Positions 53,701-61,394 of a stretch of DNA of 64,000 bases are shown here, in pieces. Below the pieces are notes generated by a model. The model saw nothing but the letters and a program-made list of their open reading frames with translations, was not told the origin of the DNA and made no database searches. The stretch lies in NCBI RefSeq assembly GCF_042432815.1, contig NZ_JBHLWM010000005.1:310001-374000 (forward strand), read 5' to 3'. This DNA is from Rhodopseudomonas telluris. GTDB taxonomy: Bacteria > Pseudomonadota > Alphaproteobacteria > Rhizobiales > Xanthobacteraceae. Position 1 is the first letter of the stretch. Each line of letters opens with the position of its first letter. The translations under genes and the position numbers were made by a program.

Positions 53701-53817
53701 CGTTGCGAGGAGCACCCGGATCAGCGCTACGCGCTGTCCGGGCACAGGCTCCGCGACGAAGCAATCCAGCTTCGTGCACGGGGCTTCTGGATTGCTTCGC
53801 TTCGCTCGCAATGACGA
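53701..53817. repeat. Dispersed inverted repeat, family A copy 8, with internal insertion
   Basis: A family A unit with GTTGCGAGGAGC and CTTCGCTCGCAATGAC ends. About 36 extra bases, themselves palindromic (CCCGGATCAGCGC and GCGCTGTCCGGG), interrupt the left half at 53713-53748. The middle element of a three-repeat array. Confidence 0.78.
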
Positions 53818-53854
53818 CGTTGAGGCGGGCGCACCAACCATCATCCTCTCGTTC

Positions 53855-54009
53855 GTCATTCCGGGGCGCGCGTAGCGCGAACCCGGAATCCATAACCCCT
53901 GGCCGCTACGTTCCGCGCAAGGACGGCAACCGGCGTCTTCCTGCACCAACGAAAACAGGGCGTATGGATTCCGGGTTCGTGCAGCTTCGCTGCACGCCCC
54001 GGAATGACG
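53855..54009. repeat. Dispersed inverted repeat, family B copy 6
   Basis: GTCATTCCGGGGCGCGCG and CACGCCCCGGAATGAC ends, with CGGAATCCATAACCCC and TATGGATTCCGGG inside. Third of the array before the paaE stop. Confidence 0.85.
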
Positions 54010-54020
54010 AACGTTAGTTC

Positions 54021-55109
54021 CTACAAATGATCGTAGTCCACCACCACACGCGCCGTCGTCGGCTTCGCCTGACACGTCAGCACGAATCCCGCCTGCAGCT
54101 CCCACGGCTCCAGCGAGTAGTTCAGGTCCATCGGGGCTTCGCCTTCGACCAGCTTGGCGCGGCAGGTGGAGCACATGCCGCCTTTGCAGGCGAAGGGCAG
54201 ATCGACGCCGGCGCGCAGGGCCGCGTCGAGGATGGCTTCGCCGTCCGCGACCGGGACCTCGCGGCGCTTGCCATCGATGATCAGCGACGCGATCGCCTTC
54301 GGCGGCGCGCCGGGGGCGACCACCGTCTTCGGACGCGGCTTGCCGCCGAGGCCGGAGACGAAGCGTTCGACATGGATGCGGTCCTCGGCGATGCCGAGTT
54401 CGCGGCACGCGGCCTCGACGTCGTCGCTCATCCCGGTCGGGCCGCAGACGAAGACGTGATCGACGCCCGCCGCCGGCAGCATCGCGGTGAGTAGCAGCCG
54501 CACCTTGTCGCGGTCGAGCCGGCCTTGCATCACCGGCACGTCCTGCTCTTCCTGCGACAGCACGTGGAACACCGCGAAGCGCTGCAAATAACGATCCTTC
54601 AGCGTCTCCAGCGTGTCGCGAAACAGGATCTGTTCGGTCGAGCGGTTGCCATAGAACAGGAAGAAGCGGCTGTCCGGATCGCGCGCCAGCACCGCCTTGA
54701 TCAGCGACAGAATCGGCGTGATGCCGCTGCCGGCGGCGAAGCCAACGTACGTGCGCGCCTCGCTTGCCGTGTGCGCGGCGCCGAACCGGCCGGTCGGCGT
54801 CATCACCTCGAGCGTGTGGCCGGCCTTCAGCTCCTCGGTGGCCCACACCGAGAACGCGCCGCCGTCGACCTTCTTCACCGCGATCCGTAATTCGCCGTCA
54901 TCGGGGCCGGAGCAGATTGAATAGGAGCGCCGCACCTCCTCACCGTCCATCGTGGTGCGCAGCGTCAGATACTGGCCGGGCGCAAATCGATACGCGTCCG
55001 CCAGCTCCGGCGGCACGGTGAACGCCAGCGAGATCGCGTCGCGGCCCTCGCGGCGCAGGTCGGCGATGGTCAGCGGGTGGAAGCGCGGGATGGTGGCGGA
55101 GATGTTCAT
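54021..55109 (-). CDS. paaE: PaaE, reductase of the phenylacetyl-CoA epoxidase
   Basis: A 362-residue ferredoxin reductase-like protein. An FAD/NADPH module (RSYSICSG near residue 58, GSGITPILSLI near 120) is followed by a plant-type 2Fe-2S domain with CKGGMCSTC near 306 and the last cysteine in VLTCQAKP near 346. It moves electrons from NADPH to the PaaABC monooxygenase. Start: ATG at 55109, eight bases after the paaD stop; a GTG six codons earlier would overlap paaD. Last gene of the paaABCDE operon. Confidence 0.93.
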   Translation of the reverse strand: MNISATIPRFHPLTIADLRREGRDAISLAFTVPPELADAYRFAPGQYLTLRTTMDGEEVRRSYSICSGPDDGELRIAVKKVDGGAFSVWATEELKAGHTLEVMTPTGRFGAAHTASEARTYVGFAAGSGITPILSLIKAVLARDPDSRFFLFYGNRSTEQILFRDTLETLKDRYLQRFAVFHVLSQEEQDVPVMQGRLDRDKVRLLLTAMLPAAGVDHVFVCGPTGMSDDVEAACRELGIAEDRIHVERFVSGLGGKPRPKTVVAPGAPPKAIASLIIDGKRREVPVADGEAILDAALRAGVDLPFACKGGMCSTCRAKLVEGEAPMDLNYSLEPWELQAGFVLTCQAKPTTARVVVDYDHL

Positions 55110-55117
55110 GGTGGCGC

Positions 55118-55621
55118 TCAATGGCACTTGAAGTAATCGAACGGCTCACGGCAGCTCCGGCAGCGCCACAGCGCCTTGCAGGAGGTCGAGCCAAATTCGG
55201 ACAGCTGCTCGGTATCGACCGAACCGCATTGCGGACACGCCACCTCCAGCGCGCCGAACAGCGCGCGGCGGCCGGACGATACGAGCGGCGGCGCGATGCC
55301 GTAGTCCTTGAGCTTGGCGCGGCCGTCGGCGCTCATCCAGTCGGTGGTCCAGGCCGGCGCCAGGACGGTCTTGACCCGCGCATCGGCGATGCCGGCGCGG
55401 GCCAGCGCGGTCTCGATCTCCAGCGTGATCATGTTCATCGCCGGACAGCCCGAATAGGTCGGCGTGATCGTGACCTCGACGCGACCGTCCGTGACAGCGA
55501 CCTCGCGCAGCACGCCGAGATCGGCGATGGTCAGCACCGGGATTTCCGGATCGACCACCGTCGCAGCGGCGTCCCAGGCACGGGCGCGCAGTTCGGCGTC
55601 GCTGTCCGCCAGCGTCACCAT
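55118..55621 (-). CDS. paaD: PaaD, iron-sulfur assembly-type factor for the epoxidase
   Basis: A 167-residue protein. The first 95 residues are a DUF59/MIP18 domain (DPEIPVLTIADLGVLR, and YSGCPAMNMI with its cysteine). The C-terminus has a zinc-ribbon-like set, CPQC ... CRSC. PaaD is needed for maturation of the PaaABC(E) complex. ATG at 55621 overlaps the paaC stop by seven bases. Confidence 0.92.
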   Translation of the reverse strand: MVTLADSDAELRARAWDAAATVVDPEIPVLTIADLGVLREVAVTDGRVEVTITPTYSGCPAMNMITLEIETALARAGIADARVKTVLAPAWTTDWMSADGRAKLKDYGIAPPLVSSGRRALFGALEVACPQCGSVDTEQLSEFGSTSCKALWRCRSCREPFDYFKCH

Positions 55622-56391
55622 GTCTGGCCCGGATAGGTCCGCTGCATGTATTGCAGCTCGGTGAGCAGCCGACCGAGATGCTCGCTGTGCCGGCCGCTGC
55701 GACCGCCGCGCTGCACCCATGTGCCGGTCGGCAGGGTCAGCGTCGCTTCGCTCACCACCGCGCTGATCGTGCCGTGCCAGGCGTCGCGCAGGCTGGCCGG
55801 ATCGATCGCGACGCCGCTGTCGATCAGCCGCTGCTCGCCGGCGTCGGCATCGAACAATTCGCCGGCAAAGGCCCACAGCGCATCGACCGCGTCCTGCGCG
55901 CGGTGGTGGCTTTCGGCGGTGCCGTCGCCGAGCCGGATCATCCATTCGGACGCGTGGCGGAGATGATAGGCGCTTTCCTTTTCCGACTTGGCGGCGATCG
56001 CCGCCAGCGTCGGATCGGCCGAGCGCATCATCGCCCGCCAATACGGATCGGCGAAGGCCGAGTAGTAGAGCTGCCGGGCGATGGTGCGGGCGAAGTCGCC
56101 GTTGGGCTGCTCGACCAGCAGCAGGTTCTGGTAGTCGCGCTCTTCGCGCAAGTAAGCCAGCCTGTCCTCGTCGTGCCCCCTGCCCTCGACGGCGCCCGCA
56201 TAGCTGTACAGCTCGCGGGCCTGCCCGATCAGGTCGAGCGCGATGTTCGACAGCGCCATGTCCTCTTCCAGCATCGGCGCATGCCCGCACCATTCGGACA
56301 GCCGATGCCCGAGGATCAACGCATCATCGGCGCGGCGCAGGGTGTAGATGAACAGCGGGGAGTCGGTGATGGCGATCGAGGCGGTGGACAT
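55615..56391 (-). CDS. paaC: PaaC, structural subunit of the phenylacetyl-CoA epoxidase
   Basis: A 258-residue helical ferritin-like protein without the full diiron ligand set, as expected for PaaC. DMALSNIALDLIGQARELY near residue 44 and KSEKESAYHLRHASEW near 133 are conserved family segments. It scaffolds PaaA. ATG at 56391. It is separated from paaB by a 240-base gap containing a family E repeat, while the other gene borders of the operon are short or overlapping. Confidence 0.93.
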   Translation of the reverse strand: MSTASIAITDSPLFIYTLRRADDALILGHRLSEWCGHAPMLEEDMALSNIALDLIGQARELYSYAGAVEGRGHDEDRLAYLREERDYQNLLLVEQPNGDFARTIARQLYYSAFADPYWRAMMRSADPTLAAIAAKSEKESAYHLRHASEWMIRLGDGTAESHHRAQDAVDALWAFAGELFDADAGEQRLIDSGVAIDPASLRDAWHGTISAVVSEATLTLPTGTWVQRGGRSGRHSEHLGRLLTELQYMQRTYPGQTW

Positions 56392-56439
56392 CGGTTGTTA
56401 CTCGGGTTGTCTCAGGCTCATCGTTCGTTGTGGTGACGG

Positions 56440-56571
56440 CCTCATCCTGAGGAGCCTGCGCAGCAGGCGTCTCGAAGGATGACGACGCGAGGACAAGGCT
56501 TCGATTCGTGGTCCATCCTTCGAGACGCCCGGCCTCGCCCTTCGGGCGACGCCGGGCTCCTCAGGATGAGG
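56440..56571. repeat. Dispersed inverted repeat, family E copy 1, inside the paa operon
   Basis: CCTCATCCTGAGGAGC at the left and GCTCCTCAGGATGAGG at the right; inner GTCTCGAAGGATGA pairs with CATCCTTCGAGACG. It lies between paaB and paaC, both on the minus strand. A fragment, CCTCAGGATGACGTC, follows at about 56588-56602. Confidence 0.83.
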
Positions 56572-56631
56572 TCGGAATGCGCGGCGGCCCCTCAGGATGA
56601 CGTCGTGATGCGTGGCGGCCACGGCCGCGAA

Positions 56632-56919
56632 CTACATGTGTCCGACTTCGTCCGGCACGTCGTAGAACGTCGGATGCCGATAGATTTTGCTCTCCGCCGG
56701 TTCGAACAGCATGCCGGACTCGGCGGGATCGCTCGCCGTGATGGCGCTCGACGGCACCACCCAGATCGAAAGGCCTTCGCCGCGGCGGGTGTAGACGTCG
56801 CGGGCGGCCTGCAGCGCCAGCGTGGCGTCGGCGGCGTGCAGCGAGCCGACGTGCTTGTGGGCGAGGCCGTTGCGGCTGCGGATGAAGACTTCCCACAGCT
56901 GCGTGTTCGGCGTGGTCAT
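56632..56919 (-). CDS. paaB: PaaB, subunit of the phenylacetyl-CoA epoxidase
   Basis: A 95-residue protein of the PaaB family: LWEVFIRSRNGLAHKHVGSL near the start, then ALQAARDVYTRR. It bridges PaaA/PaaC in the multicomponent epoxidase. ATG at 56919 is preferred because GGAGG lies six bases upstream; a GTG directly before it would add one residue. It starts 33 bases after paaA. Confidence 0.93.
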   Translation of the reverse strand: MTTPNTQLWEVFIRSRNGLAHKHVGSLHAADATLALQAARDVYTRRGEGLSIWVVPSSAITASDPAESGMLFEPAESKIYRHPTFYDVPDEVGHM

Positions 56920-56952
56920 CACACTCCTCCCGGAGACTGAGATCGCGGGCGT

Positions 56953-57936
56953 TTACGCCGCGAGTTTCTTCTTGCGCTTGTCGGCGTAGGCGGCGGCGGC
57001 TTCGCGGACCCAGGCGCCGTCGTCATGCGCCTTGCGGCGGGCGGCGAGACGATCGCGGTTGCAGGGGCCGTTGCCGGCGAGCACCTGCTTGAATTCATCC
57101 CAGTCGATCGTGCCATATTCCCAATGGCCGGTGGCCTCGTTGTATTTGAGGTCGCCATCGGGAAGTGTCAGGCCGAGATAGTGCGCTTGCGGCACGGTGG
57201 CATCGACGAATTTCTGGCGCAGCTCGTCGTTGGAGAAGCGCTTGATCTTCCACTTGGTCGAAGTGTCGCTGTGCTGGCTGGCCTGATCCGGCGGGCCGAA
57301 CATCATCAGGCACGGCCACCACCAGCGGTTCAGCGCGTCCTGCGCCATCGCCTTCTGTTCGGTTGAGCCCTTCGCCAGCGTCAGCATGATCTCGTAGCCC
57401 TGGCGCTGATGGAAGGATTCCTCCTTGCAGACGCGGATCATCGCCCGCGCATAGGGGCCGTAGGAGCAGCGGCACAGCGGGATCTGGTTCATGATGGCGG
57501 CGCCATCGACCAGCCAGCCGATCGCGCCGATATCCGCCCAGGTCAGCGTCGGGTAGTTGAAGATCGACGAGTACTTGGCCTTGCCGCTCAGCATCTGATC
57601 GACAAGCTCTTCGCGCGAGGAGCCGAGCGTCTCGGCGGCGGCGTAGAGATACAGGCCGTGGCCGCACTCGTCCTGCACCTTGGCGAGCAAGGCGGCCTTG
57701 CGGCGCAGCGTCGGCGCGCGGGTGATCCAGTTGCCTTCCGGCAGCATGCCGACGATCTCGGAATGCGCGTGCTGGGAGATCTGCCGGGTCAGCGTCTTGC
57801 GATAGGCCGCGGGCATCCAGTCGTTGGGCTCGATCCGCTCCTCGGCATCGATCCGCTGCTGGAACCGCGCGGCGCGGCCGGCGTCCTCGAGGCTGCGATC
57901 CTCGGCTTCTGTGATGTTGAGCGCCTGTGTGTACAT
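56953..57936 (-). CDS. paaA: PaaA, catalytic subunit of the phenylacetyl-CoA epoxidase
   Basis: A 327-residue diiron oxygenase subunit. The glutamate and histidine ligands lie in VQDECGHGLYLY (around residue 90) and CKEESFHQRQGYE (around 175). FNYPTLTWADIGAIGWLVDG lies between them. It epoxidises the ring of phenylacetyl-CoA using O2. The C-terminus is basic (ADKRKKKLAA). ATG at 57936. First gene of paaABCDE, 79 bases from the operator at 57997-58018 counted to its centre region. Confidence 0.95.
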   Translation of the reverse strand: MYTQALNITEAEDRSLEDAGRAARFQQRIDAEERIEPNDWMPAAYRKTLTRQISQHAHSEIVGMLPEGNWITRAPTLRRKAALLAKVQDECGHGLYLYAAAETLGSSREELVDQMLSGKAKYSSIFNYPTLTWADIGAIGWLVDGAAIMNQIPLCRCSYGPYARAMIRVCKEESFHQRQGYEIMLTLAKGSTEQKAMAQDALNRWWWPCLMMFGPPDQASQHSDTSTKWKIKRFSNDELRQKFVDATVPQAHYLGLTLPDGDLKYNEATGHWEYGTIDWDEFKQVLAGNGPCNRDRLAARRKAHDDGAWVREAAAAYADKRKKKLAA

Positions 57937-57990
57937 GGCTGACCTCGGCGTTTCCTGATTGGCCGGAGCCTGCAGCCCCGCCTTGTTGGA

Positions 57991-58017
57991 AATATAATTG
58001 ACCAATTGGACGGTCAA
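57991..58017 (-). promoter_or_regulatory. Candidate paaA promoter, overlapped by operator
   Basis: On the minus strand TTGACC (58012-58017) and TATATT (57991-57996) are 15 bases apart. The palindrome at 57997-58018 covers the -35 element and the whole spacer, so a bound repressor would exclude polymerase. Confidence 0.5.
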
Positions 58018-58018
58018 T
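57997..58018. promoter_or_regulatory. Candidate Paa operator 2 (ATTGACC-N8-GGTCAAT)
   Basis: Seven-base arms in perfect inverted repeat. It lies between divergent paaA and the TetR gene (start 58100), preceded by ATATA as the first site is by ATAATA. It shares length and ends with the site at 51597-51618. Confidence 0.62.
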
Positions 58019-58099
58019 GCAAGTGTCGGAACCGGATCATCCGCAGCGCGTGCCGGCGCGCCGCGCCGACAGCAATTTGCACCAAGGACTTTGCCCGCC

Positions 58100-58777
58100 A
58101 TGGCTCGCACGCGAGCGACCGACTACGATCAGAAACGCCTCGGCATCCTGGGGCGTTCCGCGAAACTGTTCGCCGAGCACGGCTACACCGGCACCTCGAT
58201 CACCATGATCGCGGACGCTTGCGGCGTCTCCAAGGCGCTGATGTATCACTACTACCGCTCCAAGGACGCGGTGCTGTTCGATCTGCTGGCCGATCATCTG
58301 CAGCATCTGGTCAGCGTCGTGGAGGAAGCAACGCAGCAGGCCGAGCCCGGCGAGCGGCTGTTCGCGATTTCGGCGGCGCTGCTCGAAGCCTATCGCGGCG
58401 CCGACGCCGAGCATCAGGTGCAGATCTCCAGCCTGAAACTCTTGCCGGCGGAACAGCAGGACGAACTCAAGGCGCTGGAGCGCCGGCTGGTGGTGCTGAT
58501 GTCGGACGCGATCGCCGCCGCGATCCCGGCGGCCGCGGCCAAGCCACAGCTCTTGAAGCCGCTGACGATGTCGCTGTTCGGCATGCTGAACTGGCACTAT
58601 CTGTGGTTCCGCGAAGGCAAGGGCCTGTCGCGCGACGCCTATGCGCAGATGGCGACGACGCTGATGATCGCCGGCGCCGAACAGGCGATCGCGGTGGTGG
58701 ATGGCGCGGCTGACAAGCCGGCGCGAGCAGCGCGGAAAAAGAGCGACGCGCAGGTGGCCTTGGCGCGGCGGGCGTGA
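58100..58777 (+). CDS. TetR-family regulator, probable phenylacetate regulator (PaaR-like)
   Basis: A 225-residue TetR regulator. The N-terminal helix-turn-helix spans about residues 28-52 (TSITMIADACGVSKALMYHYY). The C-terminal effector domain has LFGMLNWHYLWFREGKGLS near residue 160, a segment seen in acyl-CoA-sensing TetR proteins. The tail is basic. It is divergent from paaA and near a perfect palindrome. Likely it represses the paa genes until phenylacetyl-CoA is made; binding is inferred. ATG at 58100; the frame is open upstream across the control region, where no start is credible. Confidence 0.87.
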   Translation: MARTRATDYDQKRLGILGRSAKLFAEHGYTGTSITMIADACGVSKALMYHYYRSKDAVLFDLLADHLQHLVSVVEEATQQAEPGERLFAISAALLEAYRGADAEHQVQISSLKLLPAEQQDELKALERRLVVLMSDAIAAAIPAAAAKPQLLKPLTMSLFGMLNWHYLWFREGKGLSRDAYAQMATTLMIAGAEQAIAVVDGAADKPARAARKKSDAQVALARRA

Positions 58778-58838
58778 GCTCGATCAGCTGCTACGCGACG
58801 AGAACAACCGAGACGTAGCAAATACAAACTCAGCGTTC

Positions 58839-58987
58839 GTCATTCCGGGGCGCGAGCGCAGCTCGCGAGCCCGGAATCCATACGCCGCAGCAGCCGCTGT
58901 TCGGCAAAGCTGGAGAGACCTTAGCGCGATCACGAAGCGCAGGGGTTATGGATTCCGGGTTCGCGCTTCGCGCGCCCCGGAATGACG
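58839..58987. repeat. Dispersed inverted repeat, family B copy 7
   Basis: GTCATTCCGGGGCGCGAGCG and CGCGCCCCGGAATGAC ends with CCCGGAATCCATA and TATGGATTCCGGG inside. It fills the centre of the 312-base gap between the convergent TetR and phasin genes. Confidence 0.86.
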
Positions 58988-59033
58988 GGGAGTGTTTGCG
59001 CTAGGAGCGATGGCTGACCCAGACCAACGCCTC

Positions 59034-59060
59034 AAAAAAATAGGCCCGCGTGAGCGGGCC
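59034..59060 (-). terminator. Rho-independent terminator of the phasin gene
   Basis: On the minus strand GGCCCGC, loop TCAC, GCGGGCC, then TATTTTTTT. It starts 30 bases after the phasin stop. Classic form. Confidence 0.85.
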
Positions 59061-59089
59061 TGAGGACTCGGGAGGTTCAGACGGTCGGC

Positions 59090-59578
59090 TCAGGCCGACT
59101 TGCTGAAGGTCTTGGTCAAATTGTCCTGCGCGGACTTCGCGGTGTCGGCGGCCAGCCGGCTGAAATATTCGGTGGCCGACTTGGCGCGCGACACCAGCAC
59201 TTCGCCATGCGAGCGAACCAGATCCGACTGGATCTGCACCGCTTCGTTGATCGACTTCGCCGAAGCGAGCTTGTCGATGCCGGAGAAAAACGCCTGGGTG
59301 TCGTGATGGATCGCCTGCTGGATGTTGCGGGTGATCCGCGCCGCTTCGGTGACCGAATTGGCAACCGCTTCCTCGAGCGAAGCGGTGAGCTTCTCGGAGC
59401 CGGCGTGCAGATCGGCAGCCTTTTCCTTGGCGGTGCCGGCAGCACGCTTGACGAAGTCGCGGGTCGCTTCCGGAACTTCCAGGTTCTGGAAATTCTTGAA
59501 CGCGTCGGTCACGGGCGCGAACGCCTGCTTGACCTGATCGAACGCGGCTTCGTGGCTGTCGGTATGGGTGTCAGTCAT
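59090..59578 (-). CDS. Phasin
   Basis: A 162-residue helical, Ala/Ser/Lys-rich protein of the phasin_2 family. NFQNLEVPEATRDFVKRAAG near residue 29 is the family core, followed by long amphipathic helices without membrane spans. Phasins coat polyhydroxyalkanoate granules. ATG at 59578. It has its own terminator and an upstream palindrome likely to bind the PHA regulator. The preceding gene on the same strand encodes a PhaE-like small protein. Confidence 0.92.
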   Translation of the reverse strand: MTDTHTDSHEAAFDQVKQAFAPVTDAFKNFQNLEVPEATRDFVKRAAGTAKEKAADLHAGSEKLTASLEEAVANSVTEAARITRNIQQAIHHDTQAFFSGIDKLASAKSINEAVQIQSDLVRSHGEVLVSRAKSATEYFSRLAADTAKSAQDNLTKTFSKSA

Positions 59579-59660
59579 CGGGTGTCTCCATCCTCGTGTG
59601 AGCTATGGTCCTGCCCCGTCCGGATGCGGCCCGGGACAGGCTCAATATGACACAGGTTAT

Positions 59661-59687
59661 GTTGCATTGCAATATAATTGGTGCAAC
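59661..59687. promoter_or_regulatory. Nested TGCA palindrome upstream of phasin (PhaR-type site candidate)
   Basis: GTTGCA (59661-59666) and TGCAAC (59682-59687) form an outer inverted repeat, and TTGCATTGCAA (59662-59672) is an inner palindrome. It lies 83 bases before the phasin start. Alphaproteobacterial PhaR/AniA proteins bind TGC-rich palindromes of this kind at phasin genes. Confidence 0.55.
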
Positions 59688-59791
59688 GCAACAATGACAG
59701 GCCTCCTAAGCCTTTGATTTGATGAGACAAGACTTTCGTTGAAGACGCTCACCGGTCGGGAAGTAGCTTCGCCTCGGAGGCTGCAGCCCGA

Positions 59792-60124
59792 TCACTTCGC
59801 CCGAGGCGGCTTGGTGGCGGACGCCCCAGCCGCTCCCTGCTCGACGGCGGCCACCAGCCGGTCCAGCTTGGCCTCGATCGCGGCCAACCGGGCCTCGAAG
59901 TCGTCCATCTGGGCGCGGGTCGGCAGATTGAGGCCGGCGAGATAGTGCTCGACCATCGTGCCGAATTGCTTCTGCGCCTCGGCGGTGGCACCGCTCACCT
60001 GCCCGACCGCCTTGGCGATCTCGGGCGTCGCCATCGCCTGGTTGGCCAGCGTGGTGAAGCCCTTGCTCATTTCGCCGAGCATCGCCTGCCACGCCGATGC
60101 CGGGTCATTGTCCTTGTCGGCCAT
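59792..60124 (-). CDS. Small PhaE/PHA-granule-linked protein
   Basis: A 110-residue protein. WQAMLGEMSKGF near the start and LNLPTRAQMDDFEARLAAIE (about 68-87) match the end of PhaE, the helper subunit of class III PHA synthases, and other small PHA-linked proteins. A heptad-like helix follows (LAAIEAKLDRLVAAVE), then a basic tail. It probably binds PHA synthase or granules. ATG at 60124 behind AGGAGG. It lies upstream of phasin on the same strand, with a 213-base gap that holds the phasin control site. Confidence 0.68.
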   Translation of the reverse strand: MADKDNDPASAWQAMLGEMSKGFTTLANQAMATPEIAKAVGQVSGATAEAQKQFGTMVEHYLAGLNLPTRAQMDDFEARLAAIEAKLDRLVAAVEQGAAGASATKPPRAK

Positions 60125-60170
60125 CGTGTCCTCCTGAATTTGATCCCGTCGATCCGCCGCAACTGCTCGC

Positions 60171-60959
60171 TTAGCGCTCGGGCGGCGCATAGGCCAGCGC
60201 GAACGGGCCACGACGGTCGAACGGGCTGAAGCGGCCTTCCGGCTGGGCCAGCCGGTCGGCGATGGCCCATAGCACGGCGGCGTTGACCGTCAGGCCGATA
60301 TGGCTGGCCAGCAGCACTTCGATATTCTCGGCGGTCGGCGATGGCCGCACGAGCGAGGTGCGCCAGTTCACGATGCCGTCGGTGCGCGAATAGATCGAGC
60401 TCGCCGGCACCGGCATATCGCCCGCCAGCGCCTGCAGATCTTCCAGCCGGGCACCGCCGAGCTGCTCGCCGGACAGCTTCTCGTAGACGCGGCGCGCGTT
60501 GGTGGCGGTGATGTCGCCGGTGAACGGGCTGCCGAGCGTCACGATGCCGCGGATCGTTTCCGGCGCATGCAGCGCCAGATCGCGCGCATAGATGCCGCCG
60601 AGGCTCCAGCCGACCAGGCTGACCTTGCGGCCGGTCGCGGCGTGCACGGCGGCAAGCCGCCGGCGCACCCGTTCGCGCATCCGGTAGACGCCGCCGAGAT
60701 TGCGGCCGAGCTCCCAGGCGAACGCCTGATAGCCGAGGTAGCGCAGGTAACGCCGCAGCGGCGCGGTCGAGAAGTCGCTCGCCAGCAGGCCCGGCAGCAC
60801 CAGCACCGGATGGCCGTCGCCTTTCGCCGCCTGCATCAACAGCGGCGACAGCAGCACGCTCGCGTTGAACTCGACGATGCTGCGCGCCTCTGCGAGCAAC
60901 AGCGCGAGGCTCGGCGGGCGCAGACGATCGTGAGCGTTTGCACGGTCGTCGAGCGGCAT
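60171..60959 (-). CDS. Alpha/beta hydrolase (lipase/esterase-like)
   Basis: A 262-residue hydrolase. VLVLPGLLASD near residue 52 is the oxyanion region; the nucleophile is in VGWSLGGIYAR near 118, and the histidine is likely in ASHIGLTVN near 229. It resembles bacterial lipases and PHA-granule hydrolases. Soluble; no signal peptide. The stop is 46 bases before the PhaE-like start, so the genes may be co-transcribed and the enzyme may act on PHA or related esters. This is inference. Confidence 0.8.
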   Translation of the reverse strand: MPLDDRANAHDRLRPPSLALLLAEARSIVEFNASVLLSPLLMQAAKGDGHPVLVLPGLLASDFSTAPLRRYLRYLGYQAFAWELGRNLGGVYRMRERVRRRLAAVHAATGRKVSLVGWSLGGIYARDLALHAPETIRGIVTLGSPFTGDITATNARRVYEKLSGEQLGGARLEDLQALAGDMPVPASSIYSRTDGIVNWRTSLVRPSPTAENIEVLLASHIGLTVNAAVLWAIADRLAQPEGRFSPFDRRGPFALAYAPPER

Positions 60960-60978
60960 GCTGCCTCCTGCGAACTCC

Positions 60979-61233
60979 TTACTTCTTCTCCTTCGGCAGC
61001 GTGCTGCCGAGTCCGGCCATCGTCACGAACATTTCCTGGAAGCGTTCGGCGATCTTCGGATCGAAGGTGAACCAGCTCTGCATCAGCGCTTCGGGCGACA
61101 CCTTCTCGATGTTCGACATCATCTGCTGCTGCAGCTTGTCCATCACCGCGTTCTGCATCGGCTGCACGTTCGGCAGGCCGAAGAAGGCCCGTGCTTCATC
61201 GGGGGTGCAATCGATCTCGACGTTGACTTTCAT
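60979..61233 (-). CDS. DUF6489-family small protein
   Basis: An 84-residue protein, acidic and methionine-rich: TPDEARAFFGLPNVQPMQ near residue 10 and MQSWFTFDPKIAERFQEMF near 52. No membrane segment. Small proteins of this type are found with PHA genes in alphaproteobacteria, and the sequence style (MMSNIEKVSPEALMQSWF) also recalls the PhaR/PhaE group of PHA helpers. ATG at 61233. It lies 19 bases before the hydrolase start, in the same operon direction. Confidence 0.72.
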   Translation of the reverse strand: MKVNVEIDCTPDEARAFFGLPNVQPMQNAVMDKLQQQMMSNIEKVSPEALMQSWFTFDPKIAERFQEMFVTMAGLGSTLPKEKK

Positions 61234-61394
61234 GGCCGCTCCAGACTTGCAGTGCGCGTGTCGGCGATGCGAACCATTCTCCGCACCGCGCGCTAAGGAC
61301 GTCCCAGCGACGCCCCGCGGAGCATCCTGAACGCGACCAGTATCGCCGCGACAGGCGGTGCGATGCAAGCAATCCGAAGCGTGGCCCGTGGGCC

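Noticed and set aside
53537..54009. CRISPR array
   Set aside because: The repeats are long inverted repeats of two families with irregular spacing, not short direct repeats with equal spacers.
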